A DNA stretch of 64,000 nucleotides from Streptomyces endophytica (lineage in GTDB: Bacteria; Actinomycetota; Actinomycetes; Streptomycetales; Streptomycetaceae), in contig NZ_CP110636.1 of assembly GCF_026153355.1 (NCBI RefSeq), positions 4,340,001 to 4,404,000 of the forward strand. Direction: 5' to 3'. A program made the position numbers and the translations under genes. The notes beneath the pieces were generated by a model. The model was not told where the DNA came from. It was given only the letters and a program-made list of their open reading frames with translations, and did not search any database. This document shows, in pieces, positions 1 through 8,135 of the stretch (the stretch's first letter is position 1; each line of letters opens with the position of its first letter).

Positions 1-1
1 C

Positions 2-37
2 AAGGACGACGTGGTGCACCGCTGCTGGCCGGGCTGA
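2..37 (+). CDS. C-terminal tail of an unknown gene cut by the window edge
   Basis: Eleven codons followed by TGA. Every one of the eleven ends in G or C, as expected for Streptomyces coding sequence, and the frame closes 63 nt before a strong hairpin. The peptide (KDDVVHRCWPG) is too short to place in a family. The gene body lies left of the window. Confidence 0.4.
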   Translation, partial: KDDVVHRCWPG

Positions 38-100
38 GCGCCGGCGGCACGACGCCCCGGCACGTCGGGCGGAACGACAACGAAACGACGGGACGACGAC

Positions 101-138
101 GAAGGCCCCGGCCGCTCGGAGGAGCGGCCGGGGCCTTC
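101..138. terminator. Perfect 17-bp hairpin, bidirectional terminator
   Basis: Arms 101-117 and 122-138 are perfectly complementary with a 4-nt loop (ggag). It sits between the plus-strand tail ending at 37 and the minus-strand PAP2 gene ending at 188, so it can serve both. There is no clear T-run, which is common in actinobacteria. Confidence 0.75.
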
Positions 139-187
139 GATGCGGGGCGGGGGTGTGTGCGTACCGGCCCCGCCGCTGGTGGGGCGG

Positions 188-1228
188 TCAGCCGCCGGTG
201 TTGCGGCCGCGCACGGACGTCGGGCCGAGCGGGGTCGTGCGCGGGACGCGGTCCGCGTGCGGCGGTCGCCGGCTGCCCGCGGGATTCGCCGGGGTGCGCT
301 CCGACCGGATGGTGTACGGGCGCGACGCGTGGTGCGGCCAGCCGCCGTCCGGGGCGCGGGTGGCCGGGCGGCCGCCCGTGGTGGCGCCGATGGTCTCGCG
401 GACCAGCACCTCGCCGTCCGGGGCGAGGCGCTGCCGGGAGAGACCGGGAGCCAGCGAGCCGGCCGGCAGCGGGCCGCGCAGCGAATCGGGGCGCAGCCGC
501 AGCCACAGCCGCAGCAGGATGCCCATGATGCGGTCCTCGACCCAGGTGATGCCGGGTTCCAGCCAGGGCATCGTCAGCAGCACCAGCACGCCGGCGGCCC
601 AGCCGAGCAGCACGTCACTGACCCAGTGGGTGCCGAGGTAGACGGTCGTCATGCCGACGCCCAGCGCGCCCAGCGCGGCGATCACCGACAGCGTGCGGCG
701 GCGCAGCGGGGTGGTCGCCAGATAGGCCAGCACGCCCCAGGTGACCACGGCGTTCGCGGTGTGACCCGAGGGGAATATGTCGCCGCCCAGCCACATCTCG
801 TTGGCGCCGACCGTCGTCGCGTAGTGCGGACCGAGCCGCCCCATGCCCAGCTTCGCGGCGCCCACCGTGATGTTCAGCAGCAGCAGTGAGGCGCCGAGCA
901 CCAGCAGCGGGTGGAGGTTGCGCTGGCGCCAGCAGCGCCAGCCCAGCCAGGCCGCCACCGCCACCGCGGTCGGGCCGCGCTGGCCGAGCACCACGAAGTA
1001 GTCGAGGAAGGCGTGGATCGCAGGCCATTGCTTGTACGGCCTGAAGAACATGACCTGCCAGTCGAAGGTGACCAGCCAGGAGGTGGTCAGCACTCCGACC
1101 ACGATCGCCGCGTACACCGCCAGCGTGCCGCCGAACAGCCACAGGCGGGTCCGGGTCATCTGGGGTGGTCGGGCGCGATCGGTCGGGCGCTCCTCCATCT
1201 GGTCGAGCTTCTTCTCATCGGTACGCAC
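188..1228 (-). CDS. PAP2-superfamily membrane protein (phosphatidic-acid-phosphatase-like)
   Basis: 346 aa from a GTG start; ATG codons at 1195 or 1159 are possible alternatives because no clear Shine-Dalgarno site decides. Several hydrophobic segments follow a charged N-terminus. PAP2 landmarks are present: K126 with R131 (degenerate first motif), PSGH at 153-156, and His201 with Asp205 in the last motif. The last motif should read SRx5Hx3D but here is TTx5Hx3D, so the phosphate-binding Arg is Thr195. Family members dephosphorylate lipid phosphates such as undecaprenyl-PP or phosphatidic acid at the membrane. With that Arg missing, activity is uncertain. The ~110-residue tail after the last membrane segment is Arg/Pro-rich and probably cytoplasmic. 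Family assignment is firm; substrate is unknown. Confidence 0.85.
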   Translation of the reverse strand: MRTDEKKLDQMEERPTDRARPPQMTRTRLWLFGGTLAVYAAIVVGVLTTSWLVTFDWQVMFFRPYKQWPAIHAFLDYFVVLGQRGPTAVAVAAWLGWRCWRQRNLHPLLVLGASLLLLNITVGAAKLGMGRLGPHYATTVGANEMWLGGDIFPSGHTANAVVTWGVLAYLATTPLRRRTLSVIAALGALGVGMTTVYLGTHWVSDVLLGWAAGVLVLLTMPWLEPGITWVEDRIMGILLRLWLRLRPDSLRGPLPAGSLAPGLSRQRLAPDGEVLVRETIGATTGGRPATRAPDGGWPHHASRPYTIRSERTPANPAGSRRPPHADRVPRTTPLGPTSVRGRNTGG

Positions 1229-1535
1229 TCAATCGACGTTACCGCCTGTGATGTAGGCGCTTGGTCAAACTGTGCGCTTTGTAATGACGATGTGATGTGG
1301 AATGGGTCTCAATCGGGGCTTCGGCGGCGGGATTTGGAAGGGAATTCCGATGGATTCCCAATCGCTTCCGGGCGTCCGCGTGTCGGTCCGTCGAGCGCCT
1401 TATCTGCTTTTCCCCGAAGGGAGTTTATCGGCTATTTACTGGGGCGTTGGATGATGTTTCCTCGCGGCCGCGATCACGGAAGAGGATCATCCGGCCGCCG
1501 GCCGGAAGAAGTTGATCTTTGTGGCCGCGGCCGGG
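1229..1535. other. 307-nt gene-free gap, locally AT-richer
   Basis: The gap lies between two minus-strand genes and is visibly less GC-rich than its surroundings (about 1240-1450), as expected for the PAP2 promoter region. No convincing -35/-10 pair could be fixed. A 7-bp stem with 3-nt loop (1490-1496/1500-1506, tccggcc/ggccgga) lies just downstream of the membrane mannosyltransferase gene ending at 1536 and could be its terminator. No conserved open frame was seen. Confidence 0.5.
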
Positions 1536-2717
1536 TCACGGCGGGCCCGATCCGTTCAGCCAGAACGCCCCGTAGACCGCGGCCCCCGCCGCCACCACCC
1601 CGATGACCAGCCAGGACCAGGCCGGCCGCCACCGGGCGAGCACCGCCGCCGGGGGCAGCAGCAGCGGGTAGGCCGGCATCATCAGCCGCGGCTTGGATCC
1701 GAAGTAGCCCTTGGCGGTCAGGGCCAGCAGCAGCACCAGCCCGCCGTAGACCGCCAGCGGCAGCGGCTGGCCGCGCCGCACCCCGTGGACGTACAGCCAG
1801 ATCACCAGTCCGACGCCGGCCAGCAGTCCGAGACCGGCCGCGAAGGGCTGCTGCCCGATGAACCCGGCGAACGCGACGCCGCCGTCGAAGCCGTTGCCCC
1901 AGCCGCCCTGGACGTCCAGATAGCCGGTGACCGAGCCCTCGCGGATTCCCACCCATACGAAGTAGCCGCACCAGCCGAGCGGCGCGAGCAGCACGCCGGC
2001 CGCCATGCCGGGGTGGGAGCGGAGCGCCGCGCGCAGCCGTACGCCCGCAGCCCGCTCGTGCCACAGGGGCACCGCCGCGGTGACCCACACCGCGGCGACC
2101 ACCGCCGCACCCACCGGCCGGGTCAGCCCGGCCAGCGACGCCAGCACCCCCGCGGTCACCCAGCGCCCGGTCAGGACCGCATACACGCCCCAGGCCGCGA
2201 GCGCGGTGAACAGCGACTCCGAGTACGCCATCGACTGCACGATCCCGACCGGCAGCGCGGCCCACAGCGCCGCCAGCGCGATCCCGGCCCGCGGCCCGTG
2301 CAGCCGCTCGCCGGTCGCGTACAGCGCCCAGGCCGCGGCCAGTGACGCCGACCAGGCCACCGCCATCCCGGCGTCCGCGGCCGACAGCGGCGTGAGCGCC
2401 GACAGGCCGCGCTCCAGCCACGGCAGCAGCGGGAAGAACGCCAGGTTGGAGTGCACGTCGCCGTTGGCCAGTTGGACGCTGTAGCCGTAGCCCTGCTCGG
2501 CGACGCGGGTGTACCAGAGCGAGTCCCAGCGGGCGGTGAGCAGGGTGTGCCAGTCCTTGCCGTTCGCGGCCGACCAGACGCCGAGCACCAGCAGCCCGAG
2601 CAGCCGGACCGCGGCGTACGCCGCCAGCGCGGGCGCGGCCCGGCGCAGCGCGGCGACCACGGCGGCGCCGTCCCGAGCGGTCCGGCCGGGAACCGCGGCC
2701 GAGGCAAGATCGTTCAT
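1536..2717 (-). CDS. PIG-V-like multi-pass membrane mannosyltransferase
   Basis: 393 aa, ATG start. About ten hydrophobic segments. The first extracytoplasmic loop carries RWDSLWY at roughly residues 66-72, the acidic motif expected of GT-C enzymes that use polyprenyl-phosphate sugars. FFPLLP and YSESLF follow further on. These three blocks in this order are characteristic of bacterial PIG-V-like mannosyltransferases. In family terms it would add a mannose-type sugar to an acceptor on the outer face of the membrane. There is no adjacent glycosylation partner, so the acceptor is unknown. The gene stands alone, with a gap of about 210 nt to the divergent MFS gene. Confidence 0.75.
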   Translation of the reverse strand: MNDLASAAVPGRTARDGAAVVAALRRAAPALAAYAAVRLLGLLVLGVWSAANGKDWHTLLTARWDSLWYTRVAEQGYGYSVQLANGDVHSNLAFFPLLPWLERGLSALTPLSAADAGMAVAWSASLAAAWALYATGERLHGPRAGIALAALWAALPVGIVQSMAYSESLFTALAAWGVYAVLTGRWVTAGVLASLAGLTRPVGAAVVAAVWVTAAVPLWHERAAGVRLRAALRSHPGMAAGVLLAPLGWCGYFVWVGIREGSVTGYLDVQGGWGNGFDGGVAFAGFIGQQPFAAGLGLLAGVGLVIWLYVHGVRRGQPLPLAVYGGLVLLLALTAKGYFGSKPRLMMPAYPLLLPPAAVLARWRPAWSWLVIGVVAAGAAVYGAFWLNGSGPP

Positions 2718-2781
2718 CTGGACGATTATCCAGGTCTCCGGAAATGCCGGGCGACGGGCGGAGGGGGAACGTCCGGTGCTG

Positions 2782-2798
2782 CGATGAGCGTCTCATCG
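2782..2798. promoter_or_regulatory. Inverted repeat, candidate operator in a divergent promoter region
   Basis: cgatgag-cgt-ctcatcg is a perfect 7-3-7 inverted repeat. It sits in the 211-nt space between the minus-strand mannosyltransferase (start 2717) and the MFS exporter (start 2929). The size fits a dimeric repressor site, but no regulator gene is adjacent, so the role is a guess. Confidence 0.4.
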
Positions 2799-2928
2799 TG
2801 AGGTGAGCCACGCGGCACCCTTGAGGACTCGCGTAGTCTGACGTCTCTACTCGCCCGTGCCGCCGGTTCCCCCGGGGCGTTTTTCGCGCCCTGATCCGTG
2901 GCCGCGAGAGCTTGACTGGAGGTGCTGC

Positions 2929-4578
2929 ATGTCCGGGACGACCGCGTCCGGCAAGGGACGGACGGCTGGTGTTCCCCGGCTTCCAGGCGGCGGTGTGAAC
3001 CGCTGGACCGTGCTGATCGTGCTCTGCGTCAGCCTGCTCTTCGTCGCGCTGGACACCACGATCCTCTACGTGGCCGTGCCCTCGGTCACCGAGGACCTGC
3101 GGCCGGGACCGGTCGAGCTGCTCTGGATCGTCGACATCTACCCGCTGATCGCGGCCTCGTTGCTGATCCTCTTCGGTACGCTCGGCGACCGCGTCGGCCG
3201 CCGCCGCATCCTCCTGCTCGGTTACGGCCTCTTCGGTCTGGCCTCGGCCGTCGCCGCGCTCGCCCCCAACCCGCAGATCCTGATGACGGCGCGCGCCCTG
3301 CTCGGCATCGGCGGCGCGATGATCATGCCCGCGACGCTCTCGATCCTCCGGCAGGTCTTCCCCGACCGGCGGGAGCGTGCGGTCGCCATCGGCGTGTGGA
3401 GCGCGGTGGCCGCGGTCGGCGCCGCGGTCGGCCCGGTCCTCGGCGGCTTCCTCGTCGAGAACTTCTGGTGGGGCTCGGTCTTCCTGATCAACATCCCGAT
3501 GATGGCGGCGATGTTCCTGATAGGACGGTGGCTGCTGCCGGAGTCGCGCGGTGAGCGCAACGGTCCCTGGGACGTGATCGGCGCGGTCGTCGCGGCGCTC
3601 GGCGTGCTGGGCATCGTGCTCGGCGTCAAGCGGATCGGCAGCGGCGCGGCGATCGTGGGACCGACCACGCTCCTGCCCATCGTGCTCGGCATCGCCCTGC
3701 TGCTGCTCTTCGTACGGCGCCAGCGCCGGCTCGCGCACCCGCTGATCGACATGCGGCTGTTCGCCCGGCCGGCGTTCGGCACCTCCGTCGGCTGCATCGT
3801 GCTGGCCATGCTCGCGCTGGTCGGCCTCCAGCTGATCGCCGTCCAGTACCTCCAACTGGTCCTGGGGCTCAGCCCCCTGGAGACCGGGCTGCGGATGCTG
3901 CCCCTGGTGTTCGCCGCGATGGCCGCCGGCCTCACCGGCTCGAAGCTGCTGCAGGCCCTCGGTCCGCGGGCGATGGTCTCGCTCGGCTTCGTGCTCACCG
4001 CCGTCGCGGTGCTCTGCCTGACCGCGATGAGCAGCCAGGACCGCCCGTGGCTGCTGTCCGGCGGCTTCGTGCTGCTCGGCTTCGGCTTCCAGTCCACGCT
4101 GTTCGGCGCCTACGAATCGATGCTCAGCGAGGCCCCGGCCGAGCAGTCGGGCGGCGCCGCGGCCATCGGCGAGACCTCCTACCAGCTCGGTGCCGGGATC
4201 GGCGTCGCGCTGCTGGGCAGCGTCATGAACGCCGCCTACGCCCCCGGTCTGACACATGTCGACGGGGTCTCCGCGAAGACGTCCGGGTCCGCCGCGCACT
4301 CCCTGGGCGAGGCGTACAAGGTCGCCGCGGGCCTGGGCGAGAGCGCCAAGGAGGCGCTGCGGATCGCCGCCCGCGACTCCTTCGTCCGTGGGCTGCACAT
4401 CACCCTCGTCGCCAGCGCCGTGCTGCTGCTGGTCGGTGCCGGCATCGCGCTGCGGCTGCCGCGCCGGGCCGCGGAGACCACCGAGCGGGCCGAGGGCGAC
4501 ACCGGCACCGCGGAGGGTGCCCCGGCGGGCGCCGGGCGCGGCACCGGCAAGCCCGCTCCGGCCGGCTCCGGCCGCTGA
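2929..4578 (+). CDS. MFS exporter, DHA2 (14-TM, QacA/SmvA-like)
   Basis: 549 aa. The ATG at 2929 is chosen because tggaggt ends 5 nt before it; upstream in-frame codons lack such a site. After about 25 polar residues come TM1 with the LDTTI motif (motif D1 of DHA2 pumps), GDRVGRRR (motif A) in loop 2-3, and a GxxxGPxxGG-like motif C (AVGPVLGGF) in TM5. The length and count of hydrophobic stretches fit 14 helices. Such proteins are proton-coupled exporters of cationic drugs or dyes. The C-terminal 50 residues are a charged Ala/Gly/Pro tail. An inverted repeat upstream may be a control site. Substrate cannot be read from the sequence. Confidence 0.88.
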   Translation: MSGTTASGKGRTAGVPRLPGGGVNRWTVLIVLCVSLLFVALDTTILYVAVPSVTEDLRPGPVELLWIVDIYPLIAASLLILFGTLGDRVGRRRILLLGYGLFGLASAVAALAPNPQILMTARALLGIGGAMIMPATLSILRQVFPDRRERAVAIGVWSAVAAVGAAVGPVLGGFLVENFWWGSVFLINIPMMAAMFLIGRWLLPESRGERNGPWDVIGAVVAALGVLGIVLGVKRIGSGAAIVGPTTLLPIVLGIALLLLFVRRQRRLAHPLIDMRLFARPAFGTSVGCIVLAMLALVGLQLIAVQYLQLVLGLSPLETGLRMLPLVFAAMAAGLTGSKLLQALGPRAMVSLGFVLTAVAVLCLTAMSSQDRPWLLSGGFVLLGFGFQSTLFGAYESMLSEAPAEQSGGAAAIGETSYQLGAGIGVALLGSVMNAAYAPGLTHVDGVSAKTSGSAAHSLGEAYKVAAGLGESAKEALRIAARDSFVRGLHITLVASAVLLLVGAGIALRLPRRAAETTERAEGDTGTAEGAPAGAGRGTGKPAPAGSGR

Positions 4579-4717
4579 GCTCCCCGGACCTCCCGCTTTC
4601 CGTACCGCCGCGCGGCGCCGGCCCTTGCCGCGCGGCACCGCGGGCCGTACCGTCGGACGCGCTGCATAACTACCACTGCTAGTTTTAGTCGCGCGCTGAA
4701 CCCGCCGGAGGCCCGCC

Positions 4718-5926
4718 ATGTCAGCCAAGCCAGCTTCCTCAGCTTCTTCGACAGTTCCGCCGTTCGACCCGGGCGACCCGCTGGGCATCGACGACCTGCT
4801 CACCGACGAGGACCGCGCGGTCCGCGGGACCGTCCGCCAATGGGCTGCTGACCGCGTCCTGCCGCACATCGCGGAGTGGTACGAGGCGGGCGAACTCCCC
4901 GGTATCCGCGAACTGGCCAGGGAACTCGGCGCGATCGGCGCCCTCGGCATGTCCCTCACCGGCTACGGCTGCGCCGGCGCCTCCGCCGTCCAGTACGGCC
5001 TGGCCTGCCTGGAACTGGAGGCCGCCGACTCCGGCATCCGCTCGCTGGTCTCCGTCCAGGGCTCGCTCGCCATGTACGCGATCTGGCGCTTCGGCTCCGA
5101 GGAGCAGAAGCAGCAGTGGCTGCCCGGGATGGCGGCCGGCGAGACCATCGGCTGCTTCGGCCTGACCGAGCCGGACCACGGCTCCGACCCGGCCGCGATG
5201 CGCACGTACGCCAAGCGGGACGGCGACGACTGGGTGCTGACCGGCCGCAAGATGTGGATCACCAACGGCTCGGTGGCCGGCGTCGCGGTGGTGTGGGCCC
5301 GGACCGACGACGGCATCCGCGGCTTCGTCGTGCCCACCGACGCCCCGGGCTTCTCGGCCCCCGAGATCAAGCACAAGTGGTCCCTGCGCGCCTCGGTGAC
5401 CAGCGAACTCGTCATGGACGAGGTGCGGCTGCCGGCCGACGCGGTGCTCCCCGGCGTCACCGGTCTGCGCGGCCCGCTCGGCTGTCTGAGCCACGCCCGC
5501 TACGGCATCGTCTGGGGCTCGATGGGCGCCGCCCGCGCCAGCTTCGAGGCGGCGCTGGAGTACGCCCGGACCCGGGAGCAGTTCGGCAAGCCGATCGGCG
5601 GCTTCCAGCTGACCCAGGCCAAGCTCGCCGACATGGCCGTCGAACTGCACAAGGGGATCCTGCTCGCCCACCACCTGGGGCTGCGGATGGACGCGGGGCG
5701 GCTGCGCCCCGAGCAGATCAGCTTCGGCAAGCTGAACAACGTCCGGGAGGCGATCGAGATCTGCCGCACGTCCCGGACGATCCTCGGCGCCAACGGGATC
5801 TCGCTGGAGTACCCCGTCATGCGGCATGCGACCAACCTCGAATCGGTGCTCACCTACGAGGGCACCGTCGAGATGCACCAGCTGGTGCTGGGCAAGGCGC
5901 TCACCGGGCTGGACGCCTTCCGGTGA
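4718..5926 (+). CDS. gcdH: Acyl-CoA dehydrogenase, glutaryl-CoA dehydrogenase type
   Basis: 402 aa, ATG with ggagg 7 nt upstream. Acyl-CoA dehydrogenase N-terminal, middle and C-terminal domains occur in order. The FAD/substrate loop GLTEPDHGSDP and the WITNGS block are clear. The catalytic base is Glu381 in the TYEGT motif followed by LVLGKALTG, the arrangement of glutaryl-CoA dehydrogenases rather than of short- or medium-chain enzymes. The family oxidises and decarboxylates glutaryl-CoA to crotonyl-CoA in lysine/tryptophan catabolism. An AT-rich stretch (4665-4690) upstream is a likely promoter. No other lysine-degradation gene lies nearby, so another branched acyl-CoA remains possible. 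Confidence 0.85.
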   Translation: MSAKPASSASSTVPPFDPGDPLGIDDLLTDEDRAVRGTVRQWAADRVLPHIAEWYEAGELPGIRELARELGAIGALGMSLTGYGCAGASAVQYGLACLELEAADSGIRSLVSVQGSLAMYAIWRFGSEEQKQQWLPGMAAGETIGCFGLTEPDHGSDPAAMRTYAKRDGDDWVLTGRKMWITNGSVAGVAVVWARTDDGIRGFVVPTDAPGFSAPEIKHKWSLRASVTSELVMDEVRLPADAVLPGVTGLRGPLGCLSHARYGIVWGSMGAARASFEAALEYARTREQFGKPIGGFQLTQAKLADMAVELHKGILLAHHLGLRMDAGRLRPEQISFGKLNNVREAIEICRTSRTILGANGISLEYPVMRHATNLESVLTYEGTVEMHQLVLGKALTGLDAFR

Positions 5927-5971
5927 GCGGAGGCCGGCGGCGCACGGCGCCCCCGGTGAGCGGCCCCGCCC

Positions 5972-6421
5972 CTAACTCTGGTTGAAGAAACCGCCGTTGC
6001 GGTGGTCGTGGGTCTCGCCGCTGAGCACCCGGTAGTCGGCGGGGGTGAGCAGGAAGACCCGGGTGGCGACCCGCTCGATGGAACCGCGCAGGCCGAAGGT
6101 GAGGCCGGCCGCGAAGTCGACGACCCGCTTGGCGTCGGCGGACTCCATGGACGTCAGGTTGACGATCACCGGGACGCCCTCCCGGAACAGCTCGCCGATG
6201 CCACGGGCGTCCCGGAAGCTCTCCGGGGTGACCGTGGCGATGCGGGTGCCCTGGTCCTGGGCGGCCTCGTCGGCCACCCGGACCCGGGGGTCGGTCACCC
6301 AGGGGTTGCCACCCGGGCCGGCGGCATCGGGTCCCTCGGCGTAGTCGTCGTCGTAGTAGCGCTCGTCATCACCGTCGTCGACGAGGCCAAGCCAAGCACT
6401 CGCCTTGCGCACCGATCCCAT
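5972..6421 (-). CDS. SepF-like cell-division protein
   Basis: 149 aa. Start supported by gagaggagg 6 nt upstream of ATG. The N-terminus (MGSVRKASAWLGL) is the amphipathic membrane-binding helix typical of SepF. An acidic linker rich in Asp/Tyr follows, then the SepF core (about residues 58-140) with VIVNLTSME and the helix ending in DFAAGLTFGLRG. SepF anchors FtsZ at the septum. Streptomyces carry more than one SepF-like paralogue, and this one lies outside the dcw cluster, so it is more likely one of the accessory SepF-like proteins than the main SepF. It is convergent with the acyl-CoA dehydrogenase gene with only 45 nt between them. Confidence 0.85.
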   Translation of the reverse strand: MGSVRKASAWLGLVDDGDDERYYDDDYAEGPDAAGPGGNPWVTDPRVRVADEAAQDQGTRIATVTPESFRDARGIGELFREGVPVIVNLTSMESADAKRVVDFAAGLTFGLRGSIERVATRVFLLTPADYRVLSGETHDHRNGGFFNQS

Positions 6422-6667
6422 TGACGCCTCCTCTCACCCGTGGTCTGTGTGTGTTCCTGCCCCTATCGTCGTCCATCAGGCCGAGGGAGTGCCAAGTGGA
6501 TAGCGGCCGCACGGGGGGTTCGTGACACATCTGGTGCAAAGAGGGTGGCGCGCCATCAGCTTCCGCGCCCTATAAGGAAACTGACTGTATGAAGAGCGTA
6601 ACGGTCGGTACCCGATCGTGTCGTGGCGGCAAGTGGCCGGCCCGTGCCGGGGCCTGATCCACCCGGA

Positions 6668-7621
6668 CTACTTGATTTCCGGCGGGCTGATCTGCGACGT
6701 TTTGATCGCCGAGGGCCCGGTGCCCCACTTCTGCAGGATCCGGTCGTAGGTGCCGTCCTTCTTCAGATGGTTGACCGCGGCCCGGAAGGCGGGCGCCAGC
6801 GGGGTGCCCTTCTTGAACGCGAAGCCGACGTCGAGCCGTTTGAACTCGTTGAGGAACGTCAGGCCGGGCTGCTGCTTGACGGCGTACCGCAGCCCGTTGA
6901 TCGTGCTCATCACCACGTCGCTGCGGCCCTGCTGGAGCGAGATCCACAGCGCCCCCTGCTCGGCGAAGGTCTTGACGTCGTACGGCTTCCGGCCGGCCTC
7001 GGTGCACAGGTGCCGGTTCTGCTCCAGCGTCGCCTCGAAGGTGGTGCCCGCGCCGGTGGCGACGGTCAGTCCGCACAGCTGCTTCAGCGAGGTGACCTTC
7101 TTCAGCGGGCTGTCCTTGCGGGCCGCGAAGCCCTGGCCGTCGTTGATGTACGTGACGAAGTCGATGGTCCTGCGGCGCTCGTCGGTGACGCCGAAGTTGC
7201 CGGTGCCCACGTCGTACTTGCCGCTGCCGAGGGCCGGCAGGATCGCCTCGAAGCTCGCCACCTCGCGGTGGATCCGCAGCCCGAGGGCCTTGCCGACCGC
7301 GTCCGCGAAGTCGATGTCCTCGCCGGCGAGAGTCGTGCCGTCGGGCAGGTAGGTGGCGCCGGGCGGGGTGCCGACACTGGCGGCGAGCGCGAGGGTGCCG
7401 CGCTCGCGGACGTCGGCGGGCAGCAGTTTCGCCGCGGCCGGGTCCTTCGTGACGCCGGAGACCACGTCGGTGGTGGGGATCTTGGCCTGCGCGGCGGCCG
7501 GTCCGGTGGCGCCGGTGCCGTCCGACGGGTCGCCCGAGCCGCAGGCGGTGAGCGCCAGGACCGCGGTGGCCAGCAGCGCCGTGGCGCGCAGTGCGGGGGT
7601 GCGGGGCGTGGTGGTGGTCAT
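6668..7621 (-). CDS. ABC-transporter substrate-binding lipoprotein, family 3 (amino-acid type)
   Basis: 317 aa from the ATG at 7621. The lipobox LTAC puts the acylated Cys at residue 27, which fixes the start. The rest is a bacterial family-3 solute-binding domain: EDIDFADAVGKALG near the front of the mature protein, then DVGTGNFGVTDERR. Its start overlaps the stop of the upstream GNAT gene by ATGA, so the two were translationally coupled. Because a repeat has shifted the GNAT frame, the GNAT middle segment now reads in frame into this gene without a stop. It lies on the minus arm of the 6.7-18.4 kb cluster. A second binding lipoprotein sits on the plus arm, so the two may feed one permease with different ligands. 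Confidence 0.9.
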   Translation of the reverse strand: MTTTTPRTPALRATALLATAVLALTACGSGDPSDGTGATGPAAAQAKIPTTDVVSGVTKDPAAAKLLPADVRERGTLALAASVGTPPGATYLPDGTTLAGEDIDFADAVGKALGLRIHREVASFEAILPALGSGKYDVGTGNFGVTDERRRTIDFVTYINDGQGFAARKDSPLKKVTSLKQLCGLTVATGAGTTFEATLEQNRHLCTEAGRKPYDVKTFAEQGALWISLQQGRSDVVMSTINGLRYAVKQQPGLTFLNEFKRLDVGFAFKKGTPLAPAFRAAVNHLKKDGTYDRILQKWGTGPSAIKTSQISPPEIK

Positions 7622-7811
7622 GGGCGCGGGGTCTCCAGGTGCTTCTCGAACGGCAGCGGGCCGATCGACTCCGGGTCGGCGGACAGGTCGAACAGTGGCC
7701 GGTAGCCCGCGGCGAGGTAGAGGCCCTTGGCCTCGGGCTGGCGGGGGCCGGTCGTCAGGTGGACACGGGTGTAGCCGCGGGCCGCGGCGTTCTCCTCCAG
7801 GAGGTCGAGGA

Positions 7812-7845
7812 CCCTCCCCCGGACTTCGTCCGGGGGCGCCCCCAG
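7812..7845 (+). repeat. 34-nt palindromic repeat, copy A, inside the GNAT gene
   Basis: Layout is ccctccccc, then 10 nt (ggacttcgtc), then cgggggc-gcccccag. It has the same length and frame as copy B but opposite orientation. It interrupts the GNAT reading frame between the acetyl-CoA loop and the following helix. Confidence 0.8.
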
Positions 7846-8076
7846 CCAGTCCGCGCCGGCGGTGCGCGGAGTGCGTCCAGATCCTTTTGAATTCGGCGGT
7901 CCGGGCGTCGAGGCGGCGGTAGGCGCCGCCGGCCACCGGCTCGCCGTCCGCGAGGAGCAGCAGGAACGTGCCGCCGGGCGGGACGAACTCCTCCGCCGGG
8001 TACTCCAGGCCGAGGTCGACCGGCTTCTGGTAGCGCGTGCTGTATTCGTGGGTCAGCTCGTCCAGCAGCGGGCGGG

Positions 8077-8110
8077 CTGGGGGTGCCCCCGGCCGGAGGC
8101 TGGGGGAGGG
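8077..8110 (-). repeat. 34-nt palindromic repeat, copy B, inside the GNAT gene
   Basis: Read on the minus strand: ccctccccc, 10 nt (agcctccggc), then cgggggc-acccccag. It matches copy A outside the central ten bases. It interrupts the GNAT gene after about 22 codons. Confidence 0.8.
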
Positions 8111-8135
8111 TCGCCGACGGTGGTGTGACGGACCG

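Noticed and set aside
1474..4959. Very long open minus-strand frame across the mannosyltransferase, MFS and part of gcdH region
   Set aside because: It is antisense to strongly supported genes, low-complexity and Arg/Gly/Ala-rich, and mixes part of a real gene in another frame. Typical shadow frame in high-GC DNA. Similar frames at 10616-13432 and 20993-23236 on the minus strand were dropped for the same reason.
6589..6657. 22-codon plus-strand frame preceded by aagga (possible leader peptide)
   Set aside because: No plus-strand gene follows; it faces the minus-strand lipoprotein gene. The peptide has no recognisable pattern.
6668..7936. GNAT-lipoprotein fusion as a designed protein
   Set aside because: The lipoprotein has its own ATG, signal peptide and lipobox, and the upstream part is only the GNAT middle segment placed in frame by a repeat.
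7812..8110. Copies A and B as the inverted ends of an insertion sequence
   Set aside because: The DNA between them encodes the middle of the GNAT protein itself, so nothing foreign lies between the two repeats.
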